Shown here: positions 5,262 to 10,986 of the stretch, in pieces
Layout of the letters: each line of letters starts with the position of its first letter
Position numbering within the stretch: the stretch's first letter is position 1
From: Mucilaginibacter sp.
GTDB taxonomy: Bacteria; Bacteroidota; Bacteroidia; Sphingobacteriales; Sphingobacteriaceae
DNA length: 10,986 bases
Assembly (NCBI GenBank): GCA_028288315.1
Contig: JAQBNY010000327.1
Span: 1 to 10,986 of the forward strand
Reading direction: 5' to 3'
Program-made: the position numbers and the translations under genes
Notes under the pieces: model-generated
What the model saw: only the letters and a program-made list of their open reading frames with translations
Told to the model about the DNA's origin: nothing
Databases searched by the model: none

Positions 5262-7712
5262 CTACTCTATCTTATATCTTAAAACCTGCCTGCCTATATT
5301 ACCATCGCTGTCAATACCTTCAATCACTACCCGGTAATTACCTTTGGTGCCTGCGTTAAAATATTCAAATGACGTTTTACCGTTGTTACCTGTAAGTACA
5401 TCAGGTTTCCAGAAAATGGTAGTGCGCAGATCTGCCAGTTGCTTATTCTCGCCAGATTTATCATACTGCGGCGAATAAAATGTGCGGGCTTTTAAATAGC
5501 CTTTAGGGTACAGCACTTTTATACCACGACCAGTTATTGGCCCGGTATATTCGTTCTCGTCCCCGCGTTTGGTGGTTACAATTATTACACCGTTCCCACC
5601 CCTGCCGCCATAAATACCCACCGAACCTGCATTCCGCAATACCTCAATAGCTTGTACATCGTTATAGTTTACATTGTTTAAAAAGCTGGGCTCAACATAA
5701 GCCCCATCAATAATTACCTGCATGGGCCGGTTATATGATCGTGTAGAAAAAGGTATTCCATTACGGAAGACAACGCCCAGTAACCTGCCCTGTAAACAAT
5801 CAGTTATACGGAAGCAGGCCATATTCTGCAAATCGCGGGCTAATAGGATCTGATCGGCATTACCGGGACCATTCAGGTTTGATGAGTATTTAAGCGCCTG
5901 CTTTTTCTCACGAATAATCACCTCCCTTAACGGAATAACGTGATTGCCTACTCCGTATCGCATTTGTGCTTGGTATAGCTCCTTACTGCTTTGTGCGTAA
6001 ACCGAAAGATCATCATCTACACTTACCTCATAATTCACATTAATTTTACCTGCTGTATTTGCCGGCGCAATAGAATCCAGTTGAATCACTACATCCTTTT
6101 TATTTTTGTCAGTACGGGCCTGCACAACAAACCGCACACTATCCTCAAAGGTCATGTTGGTAAAGGCAAATCGGCCGCGTGCATCAGTAATGGTATCCAG
6201 CGTATAATCAATATTATCCAAATCAATCAGTTTCACCTTTCCATTGGCAACCGGCTTACCAGATAAATTTGTGACTGTACCCAATACCTGTAAGGAGCTT
6301 TCGCGTTGATAAACGTTTGGCGCAAGTCTGTCGTTCAATATTTCCTTCCACTCAAAACGGCGATAGCCCTGTGTAAGCATTAGCACATCCAAATCGACAC
6401 GGGTTTTATCATTAATGTTGTTAAAGTAATAGGCGGGCTGCTCAACATATCCCTTAAGGTCTGCTGTAAGCAGCAGGTTTGCCATTATATTATTCTCATC
6501 CGCGTCGTTAAAAGGCAATTTTGTTTCATCTATTACCGAAACAGAGAAGTTTCCTATAGCAGGTTTACCATTACTATTGGCATCTACATTAATTTTAACT
6601 TTTTGTCTTACTGAATAGGTTTGCCTGTCAGCTAATAAAGTAAGCTTTAGCCTTTCAGGATGTTGCACAAATACCAGGCGTTCATTTAAAGGTTCACCAC
6701 CTGCAGAAAATAAAGTAAACTGCACTATCCCCGCAGGGAATTTACTTTTTGGTATAGTTATACTACCGGGCTTGATTTTCTCACTATAATAAGCCTTTCC
6801 TTCACTTTGGGCCACTAAAATTACATCTGCACCCTGGTTAAGCAGGTTTTTACTGGCTGATATTTTTACCTGTAAGTTTTGGGCATCGACATCTGTTATG
6901 CTTAAAACATAACCGTTGTTCAGCACCTTAGGTAGCGGTACTATATTTATTGATCCATCAGCATTGGTAATTTTAGCTGTGTAAGTGTTGCCATAAACAG
7001 GTGTCATATCAAATATGCCCATTCCTAAATGGGTGCTGCTAAACTGCGCTACCTGCTTGCCTGTGTTATCATTAATCGCCCCTTTAACATCTATACCGGA
7101 GCCATTAATACCAACCGCTTTAAAAGCTACCTTGGTTGCAATACCTGCCACAAGGTTACCACTTTCGGGAAAAAACTGCACATCGGCTTTTCCGGTTGAG
7201 GTATTTGCGTCACTACCTTTTTGTATCGTTAGCTTATCTGACGACTTTGTGATACTGCTAATATTATTGATGATGCTGATAGCTTTATCAAAAAAATATT
7301 CGCTACCGGCATTACGCATGTAATTGGTATACGCCCTTATGCGATAACCTCCCTGGTACAGGGTGTCAGGCAGGGCAAAATCGCCAGCGGCAACGCCATC
7401 TTTCAAAGGCAGTTTAACAGATTGCTTGATGGAGCCATGCCAGTCAATCAGGTCCACATTTAAAACACCGCTTATTATAGTTAGCTTGTTTTGGCCGCCA
7501 CTGGTTACATACCCTTTAAACCAAATATCATCTCCGGCGGCATAGTAGGGTTTATCAAGGTGCAAGTACACTTTTTCTATAGGCCGTTCATTTGCCCATT
7601 TATCTAACTGCCTGATAATCTTGCTTAGGGCATCTTCATAAAAAGCAAAACCCAACAGGCCTGTAATGCCTATAGCTGCCAGCAAGCCAAAAAAGAAATG
7701 TTTGCGTGCCAT
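5262..7712 (-). CDS. Exported MG2-like / TonB-plug domain protein lacking a beta-barrel
   Basis: An 816-residue protein starting at the ATG at 7712; an upstream TTG (7722-7724) lies in a promoter box. Residues about 5-24 are a hydrophobic export signal or anchor. KVYLHLDKPYYAAGDDIWFK (47-66) begins an alpha-2-macroglobulin MG2-like domain, followed by further beta-rich repeats. A carboxypeptidase-regulatory-like domain spans about 472-534 (VLGTVTNLSGKPVANGKVKL). A TonB-receptor plug-like region spans about 618-718, with PMQVIIDGAYV, VQAIEVLRNAGSVGIYGGRG and GVIIVTTKRG. The C-terminus (TIFWKPDVLTGNNGKTSFEY, then GNYRVVIEGID) looks like another MG-type strand set. No 22-strand barrel follows the plug, so it cannot be a transporter by itself. 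Likely periplasmic or outer-membrane-associated; role unknown. Confidence 0.8.
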   Translation of the reverse strand: MARKHFFFGLLAAIGITGLLGFAFYEDALSKIIRQLDKWANERPIEKVYLHLDKPYYAAGDDIWFKGYVTSGGQNKLTIISGVLNVDLIDWHGSIKQSVKLPLKDGVAAGDFALPDTLYQGGYRIRAYTNYMRNAGSEYFFDKAISIINNISSITKSSDKLTIQKGSDANTSTGKADVQFFPESGNLVAGIATKVAFKAVGINGSGIDVKGAINDNTGKQVAQFSSTHLGMGIFDMTPVYGNTYTAKITNADGSINIVPLPKVLNNGYVLSITDVDAQNLQVKISASKNLLNQGADVILVAQSEGKAYYSEKIKPGSITIPKSKFPAGIVQFTLFSAGGEPLNERLVFVQHPERLKLTLLADRQTYSVRQKVKINVDANSNGKPAIGNFSVSVIDETKLPFNDADENNIMANLLLTADLKGYVEQPAYYFNNINDKTRVDLDVLMLTQGYRRFEWKEILNDRLAPNVYQRESSLQVLGTVTNLSGKPVANGKVKLIDLDNIDYTLDTITDARGRFAFTNMTFEDSVRFVVQARTDKNKKDVVIQLDSIAPANTAGKINVNYEVSVDDDLSVYAQSSKELYQAQMRYGVGNHVIPLREVIIREKKQALKYSSNLNGPGNADQILLARDLQNMACFRITDCLQGRLLGVVFRNGIPFSTRSYNRPMQVIIDGAYVEPSFLNNVNYNDVQAIEVLRNAGSVGIYGGRGGNGVIIVTTKRGDENEYTGPITGRGIKVLYPKGYLKARTFYSPQYDKSGENKQLADLRTTIFWKPDVLTGNNGKTSFEYFNAGTKGNYRVVIEGIDSDGNIGRQVLRYKIE

Positions 7713-7721
7713 AATTGATTG

Positions 7722-7729
7722 CAAAGATA
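7722..7729 (-). promoter_or_regulatory. Candidate -7 promoter box for the MG2-like/plug gene
   Basis: The minus strand reads TATCTTTG, matching TAnnTTTG, with 9 bases between it and the ATG at 7712. It lies between dcd and this gene, so the two need not share one transcript. No good -33 element is seen. Confidence 0.4.
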
Positions 7730-7783
7730 TGCAGTATTACAACGTTAATTACCTGCATTCCTTATACATACAACGGCTAATCC

Positions 7784-8320
7784 TTAGAATTTGTTCTTCC
7801 ACATCATGCTCTCAACCGGGCGTGTGGTTTTATTGTTATACTTGGCGTTATTCTTAGTATTGTAAAGGGTTTCTATCTCGCCTTCAACCGCAAAATATAT
7901 GAGCTGACCAATAGGCATGCCGGCATAAATCCTTACAGGCTGTGCGCATGATATTTCAAGCGTCCAGGTGTTGCAAAAGCCTACATCACCTTTGCCTGCT
8001 GTAGCATGTATGTCAATCCCTAAACGGCCTGTACTTGATTTTCCTTCCAAAAAAGGCACGTGCTTGTGGGTTTCGGTATATTCAACAGTTACACCCAAAT
8101 ACAGGGTATTGGGCTGCAGTACAAATCCTTCTTTTGGTATTTCAAAGCCAACAATTTCATTATGAAGTTTGGCATCCAGCACACGATCTTTATAGGTGGC
8201 CAGGTGCTTGCTCAAATGCACATCATATGAGTTTGTACCCAGGCATTCCCGTTTAAAAGGTTCAATAATAATAGTGCCTTTATCTATCTCTTCAAGAATG
8301 CGTTTGTCTGATAATATCAT
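7784..8320 (-). CDS. dcd: dCTP deaminase
   Basis: A 178-residue enzyme of the dCTP deaminase/dUTPase trimer fold. It converts dCTP to dUTP (or to dUMP in bifunctional members), feeding dTMP synthesis in the cytoplasm. The core signature is EGKSSTGRLGIDIHATAGKG (92-111), with S95 and R99 matching the catalytic Ser and Arg of E. coli Dcd (S111, R115). TLE at 120-122 supplies the catalytic Glu (E122, matching E138). The N-terminal MILSDKRILEEIDKG and TNSYDVHL (29-36) blocks are also typical. Length is normal. The motif after GDVGF is CNTW rather than the E. coli form. Whether it also hydrolyses dUTP cannot be settled here. It is upstream of the MG2-like gene by 71 bp. Confidence 0.95.
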   Translation of the reverse strand: MILSDKRILEEIDKGTIIIEPFKRECLGTNSYDVHLSKHLATYKDRVLDAKLHNEIVGFEIPKEGFVLQPNTLYLGVTVEYTETHKHVPFLEGKSSTGRLGIDIHATAGKGDVGFCNTWTLEISCAQPVRIYAGMPIGQLIYFAVEGEIETLYNTKNNAKYNNKTTRPVESMMWKNKF

Positions 8321-8370
8321 AGCCTGTTTAATGGGAGGGCTAAATTATCATTAATTAACCTAACTGCCAA

Positions 8371-8408
8371 TACAATATTGTACAAACGATTAACAAATAC
8401 TGTACAAA
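8371..8408. promoter_or_regulatory. Palindrome and direct repeats upstream of dcd (possible operator)
   Basis: TACAATATTGTA (8371-8382) is a 12-base palindrome. TGTACAAA occurs at 8379-8386 and again at 8401-8408, 22 bases apart, close to two helical turns. They lie 51-88 bases upstream of the dcd start and just downstream of a terminator, where the dcd promoter is expected. No protein is known to bind here; the assignment is an inference. Confidence 0.25.
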
Positions 8409-8436
8409 AAAACCGCCCGAAAATACATCCGGGCGG
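8406..8436 (-). terminator. Rho-independent terminator (minus strand)
   Basis: On the minus strand CCGCCCG (8430-8436) pairs with CGGGCGG (8413-8419) across a 10-base loop and is followed at once by seven T (8406-8412). This is a textbook intrinsic terminator. A second, weaker GC hairpin (8448-8452 with 8461-8465) precedes it. It cannot serve dcd, which starts further left, so it must end a leftward transcript from its right, most simply the small gene at 8518-8631. Confidence 0.8.
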
Positions 8437-8517
8437 CCCAAATTAAACCGCCTGATTAAGGGCGGCTAACCATCCATTCACATTCTCACCGTTTTTGGAT
8501 GTTTCTTTACAGGCTTA

Positions 8518-8631
8518 TTAAGCCCTAATCTTTCTTGCTCCAGACTCTTTTTCGGCTATTCGTTGTTTCATACAGCTTTCTGTTAGTGCAACGGCTATTA
8601 AAATGGCAGCGGCTATATATATTTTTTTCAT
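8518..8631 (-). CDS. Small exported or lipoprotein-like peptide (37 aa)
   Basis: An ATG at 8629-8631 opens 37 codons to TAA at 8518-8520. The product starts MKKIYIAAAILIAVALTESC (a basic start and an unbroken hydrophobic core), then a short charged tail beginning MKQRIAEKESG. This is the shape of a signal peptide or membrane anchor with a Cys at 20, though the preceding TES is a poor match to a lipobox. The mature part would be only about 17 residues. I do not recognise a family. Support for a real gene comes from the architecture of the peptide and from the strong minus-strand terminator about 80 bases past the stop, which otherwise has no gene to serve. Two hairpins lie just upstream of the start. 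Confidence 0.55.
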   Translation of the reverse strand: MKKIYIAAAILIAVALTESCMKQRIAEKESGARKIRA

Positions 8632-8650
8632 GGCACTTATTGTGATGCAA

Positions 8651-8719
8651 GAGTTAGTATTGTTTGCTTATCCTTCTTACTGCTAACTCACTCGCGGAAA
8701 TCCGTTTACGGAAACGAGT
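8651..8719 (-). other. Two abutting hairpins upstream of the 37-codon gene
   Basis: GAGTTAG (8651-8657) pairs with CTAACTC (8683-8689), and directly next to it ACTCG (8690-8694) pairs with CGAGT (8715-8719) with an inner TCCGT/ACGGA (8701-8705, 8708-8712). If the small gene is transcribed from further right, these would form a structured 5' leader ending about 20 bases before its ATG. They might instead be an operator in the divergent region with the PPTase gene. Function is unknown. Confidence 0.3.
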
Positions 8720-8858
8720 CAAATAATCATAAGAACAACTTTCACGGTTTATTATTATATAGACGTAACTTTCCATTAAAGTGCTACAATAAAAAACAAC
8801 TTGTTAATATTATATTTACCTGATATTACTTTATGAACCTTTTTGCAATTTTACCGCC

Positions 8859-9497
8859 ATGGCAATAGCGTACCGACAACAGGTTGATGATGATACAGAA
8901 TTTGCGCTGTGGAAGATAGAGGAGACTGCGGATGAGCTGTACCAACAGCTTAAATTAAACGATACCGAAAAGGCTTTCACCAAGCAGCTAAGCAAAAGCA
9001 AACGCTACCTGCACTGGTTGGGCACTCGCGTATTGCTGCGTAAAATGCTGCGTATCGAAGAATATATTGATTGCGAAGTTGATTCGCATGGCAAGCCTTA
9101 TTTGGTTAGTCTGCCTTATCACATATCGCTTAGTCACTCGTTTGATTATGCAGCCGTAATGATAAGCAAGAGCAGCCATGTAGGTATTGATATTGAACAG
9201 GTAAAGCAAAAGGTAGAGCGTATTGCCGGCAAATTTATGCGCCCCGAAGAAATGGCCTTTATAGATCAGCAACAGAAGATTGACCACCTTTATGTTTGTT
9301 GGTGCGCCAAGGAAGCTGTTTACAAATGTTACGGACAAAAAGAAGTTTCATTTGTTAATAATATATTTTTGCGGCCTTTTGATTACCAGCCAGAAGGTAC
9401 AGTACAGGCTACGCTGGATAAGGACGCCGTAAACTTTAGCTACCGGGTGAACTACCTGAAGTATGAAGATTATATGATAGGATACGTGAAGGCATAA
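8859..9497 (+). CDS. 4'-phosphopantetheinyl transferase, Sfp type
   Basis: A 212-residue cytoplasmic enzyme that transfers phosphopantetheine from CoA to a serine of acyl or peptidyl carrier proteins, giving the holo form. Family signatures are in order: a HISLSHS block (88-94), VGIDIEQ (108-114) with Mg ligands D111 and E113, and WCAKEAVYK (148-156) with E152 and K156. Length is that of Sfp/Gsp-type single-chain enzymes. It could serve as the main fatty-acid ACP activator or a secondary one; no carrier protein or NRPS/PKS gene is nearby to decide. It heads a rightward operon, with lipB starting 2 bp after its stop. I leave the symbol blank because Sfp-like names in this phylum are not uniform. 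Confidence 0.93.
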   Translation: MAIAYRQQVDDDTEFALWKIEETADELYQQLKLNDTEKAFTKQLSKSKRYLHWLGTRVLLRKMLRIEEYIDCEVDSHGKPYLVSLPYHISLSHSFDYAAVMISKSSHVGIDIEQVKQKVERIAGKFMRPEEMAFIDQQQKIDHLYVCWCAKEAVYKCYGQKEVSFVNNIFLRPFDYQPEGTVQATLDKDAVNFSYRVNYLKYEDYMIGYVKA

Positions 9498-9499
9498 CA

Positions 9500-10234
9500 A
9501 TGAAAAACAAACGGGTTATTTTACAAGATTGGGGTTTAACAGATTATAAAGAAGCCTGGGACAGGCAGGAAGCTATTTTTGCCGATACTGTAAAGCTAAA
9601 GACCGAGATACGTAACCGTCAGGTAGCTGCTTTAGCAGGCACAAATGAACCGGCAGAAGAAATACTTACCCCAAACTACCTTGTATTTTGTGAGCACCCA
9701 CATGTTTACACTTTAGGTAAAAGTGGCAAGCCCGAACATTTGCTGTTAGATGAAGCCGGACTGAAAGAGAAGAAAGCCGTGTACTATACCATTAACCGCG
9801 GTGGAGATATTACCTACCATGGCCCGGGGCAAATTGTAAGCTACCCAATACTTGATCTTGATAATTTTTTTACTGATATACACCTGTACCTGCGCACGCT
9901 TGAAGACGCCATTATTTTAACCCTGGCAGATTATGGCTTAAAGGCAGGCCGTTATCCTGGTTATACCGGGGTTTGGTTTGATGCTGATAATGAAAAGGCC
10001 CGTAAAATATGCGCTATGGGTGTTCGTTGCAGCCGTTGGGTAACTATGCATGGGCTGGCATTTAATGTAAATCCCGATCTGGATTATTTTAAAAATATTG
10101 TTCCCTGCGGGATAGATGACAAAGCGGTAACCTCTATGCAGCAGGAACTGGGCCGCGAGGTAGATATCAACGAAGTTAAACAAATCCTTACACGCCACAT
10201 TTCCGTACTTTTTGGTATGGAGATAGATGGATGA
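9500..10234 (+). CDS. lipB: Lipoyl(octanoyl) transferase LipB
   Basis: A 244-residue cytoplasmic enzyme that moves octanoyl from octanoyl-ACP to lysines of lipoyl domains in 2-oxoacid dehydrogenases and GcvH; LipA then inserts sulfur. The hallmark RGGDITYHGPGQ is at 100-111. KICAMGVR (169-176) gives the catalytic lysine K169, MHGLAFNVNPDL (183-194) matches the substrate loop, and VPCGI holds the acyl-accepting Cys203. All expected residues are present. The N-terminus has an insertion of about 20 residues (around 36-56) compared with E. coli LipB, ending before TPNYLVFCEHP. The gene is coupled to the PPTase gene by a 2-bp gap, and its stop TGA overlaps a downstream ATG (ATGA). lipA is not in the window. 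Confidence 0.95.
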   Translation: MKNKRVILQDWGLTDYKEAWDRQEAIFADTVKLKTEIRNRQVAALAGTNEPAEEILTPNYLVFCEHPHVYTLGKSGKPEHLLLDEAGLKEKKAVYYTINRGGDITYHGPGQIVSYPILDLDNFFTDIHLYLRTLEDAIILTLADYGLKAGRYPGYTGVWFDADNEKARKICAMGVRCSRWVTMHGLAFNVNPDLDYFKNIVPCGIDDKAVTSMQQELGREVDINEVKQILTRHISVLFGMEIDG

Positions 10235-10916
10235 AATTACTTTTAACGCTTGTACTAACAGCCACACTTGTTCCGGCAATGGTAATATGGATTTAACCCA
10301 AACCAATAGATCACCTTACACTTACCTTGCCCTGGGAGATAGTTATACAATAGGCGAATCTGTCCTGGCGAAAGAGTCTTTCCCCTATCAACTGGTGGCG
10401 GAATTAACCAAAGCAGGATACCCGATTAGTCAGCCCGAAATTATTGCCACCACCGGCTGGACCACCGACGAACTCATTAACGCTATAAACACCAGCGATA
10501 CAAAAGATAAGAAATACGATATGGTAACCCTGCTTATTGGTGTAAACAACCAATACCGCGGCTATAATCAGGAAACTTACCGTGCCGAATTTATCCAGCT
10601 GTTAAACACTGCCATAGCCCACGCAAACGGTAATAAAAACCACGTGTTTGTACTCTCTATCCCCGACTGGGGCGTTACTACTTATGCTGCAGGCCGCGAC
10701 CGCAGCCAGATAGCCCGCGAGATAGACCAGTTTAACGTCATTAATAAACAGGAATCCGGAAAGGCAGGTGTGGCTTACATAGATATTACCCCCATATCCA
10801 AACAAGCCGCCAACGATCCGTCTTTAAATGCGGACGACGGTTTACATCCATCTGCAAAAATGTACGGCTTATGGGTAAAGGAGTTGTTGCCTGTGATACA
10901 GAAGAGATTGAAGTAA
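10227..10916 (+). CDS. SGNH/GDSL hydrolase family protein, N-terminus apparently frameshifted
   Basis: The catalytic domain is intact. Block I is YLALGDSYTIGES, with nucleophile Ser39 if counted from 10227; the conserved block III Asn lies in LLIGVNNQYRG; block V is DDGLHPSAKMYG with the Asp-x-x-His dyad. These enzymes are esterases or lipases acting on acyl or acetyl esters. In-frame starts are ATG 10227, which would encode an odd hydrophilic CTNSHTCSGNGN leader, or ATG 10287. Neither gives a signal peptide, yet relatives with the LALGDSYTIGES block are often lipoproteins. A signal-like frame at 10231 overlaps the lipB stop but is out of phase. One added base near 10266-10275 would fuse it to a Cys-Ser-Gly-Asn-Gly mature start. 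It is the third gene of the PPTase-lipB operon. Domain assignment is secure; the start is not. Confidence 0.85.
   Translation: MDEITFNACTNSHTCSGNGNMDLTQTNRSPYTYLALGDSYTIGESVLAKESFPYQLVAELTKAGYPISQPEIIATTGWTTDELINAINTSDTKDKKYDMVTLLIGVNNQYRGYNQETYRAEFIQLLNTAIAHANGNKNHVFVLSIPDWGVTTYAAGRDRSQIAREIDQFNVINKQESGKAGVAYIDITPISKQAANDPSLNADDGLHPSAKMYGLWVKELLPVIQKRLK
10231..10296 (+). pseudogene. Out-of-frame signal-peptide segment of the SGNH hydrolase gene
   Basis: The ATG at 10231 overlaps the lipB stop as ATGA, a standard coupling arrangement. It encodes MKLLLTLVLTATLVPAMVIW and hits TAA at 10294-10296. This is a near-ideal secretion signal lying in the frame one base off from the hydrolase that follows. 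It is read most simply as the true N-terminus cut off by loss of a single base. A programmed shift or a coincidental leader peptide is less likely. Raw reads or close relatives would settle it. Confidence 0.6.
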
Positions 10917-10926
10917 GTAAATAGCT

Positions 10927-10973
10927 TGTCATCCTGATTATTAAATCCATTGGATTCTGAAAGGGAAATGACA
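10927..10973 (+). terminator. Weak imperfect hairpin after the hydrolase gene
   Basis: TGTCAT (10927-10932) and ATGACA (10968-10973) are complementary, and inside them AATCC (10944-10948) pairs with GGATT (10952-10956). It starts 11 bases after the hydrolase stop. No T-run follows, so it is at best a weak terminator or part of a dispersed intergenic repeat cut near the window end. Confidence 0.3.
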
Positions 10974-10986
10974 TTTGCTGGGTCAT

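Noticed and set aside
7713..7724. TTG start giving the MG2-like/plug protein four extra residues
   Set aside because: The TTG lies in the TATCTTTG box; the ATG at 7712 is followed directly by a proper basic-then-hydrophobic signal.
8988..9338. Minus-strand open frame of 116 codons inside the PPTase gene
   Set aside because: The plus strand carries all PPTase motifs in order; the opposite frame shows nothing recognisable.
10786..10986. Minus-strand open frame running off the window end
   Set aside because: More than half overlaps the hydrolase gene including its catalytic Asp-x-x-His block, and the product has no protein-like features.
1..10986. Mobile element, prophage, CRISPR, toxin-antitoxin or defence island
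   Set aside because: I looked for transposase or integrase motifs, terminal repeats, regularly spaced repeats and paired small genes and found none; gene content is mostly housekeeping and envelope functions.

Overview
The window looks like a chromosomal segment of a Bacteroidota bacterium, most likely a Sphingobacteriaceae relative of Mucilaginibacter or Pedobacter. This is inferred from protein character, not from a search. Support comes from an MG2-like/TonB-plug protein without a barrel, stand-alone CheY-like receivers of Bacteroidota type, A+T-rich intergenic DNA, no clear Shine-Dalgarno sites, and TAnnTTTG boxes (the Bacteroidota -7 element) before several starts. I see no rRNA, tRNA, transposase, integrase or CRISPR array.

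Layout. (1) 1-1492, rightward: the tail of an ArsR-type regulator, a six-helix DUF998 membrane protein and an SRPBCC/AHSA1-type protein. (2) 1493-2405: a small rightward gene that seems broken by one missing base, then a perfect 48-bp palindrome where it converges on a leftward predicted lipoprotein gene. (3) 2754-3564, leftward: two stand-alone receiver proteins in tandem with no kinase in view. (4) 3870-4151, leftward: clpS. (5) 4258-5124, rightward: a secreted CBM9-like protein with a long Gly/Arg tract. It converges, across a nested inverted repeat, on (6) 5262-7712, leftward: an 816-aa exported MG2-like/plug-domain protein, with dcd (dCTP deaminase) upstream on the same strand. (7) 8321-8858: a minus-strand intrinsic terminator that apparently ends a previously unlisted 37-codon exported-peptide gene, plus two abutting hairpins before that gene. 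(8) 8859-10916, rightward: a tight operon of a phosphopantetheinyl transferase, lipB and an SGNH/GDSL hydrolase.

How genes fit together. The PPTase makes holo-ACP, and LipB uses octanoyl-ACP to start lipoylation, so their 2-bp spacing makes biochemical sense. The hydrolase follows by an ATGA overlap, but that overlap opens a signal-peptide frame out of phase with the catalytic domain. The exported form therefore appears lost to a one-base frameshift, real or a sequencing error. The remaining genes are mostly single housekeeping or envelope functions. I found no convincing new multi-gene system. The most useful second looks are the two apparent frameshifts, the hidden 37-codon gene with its own terminator, the short-leader promoter pattern and the plug domain without a barrel.
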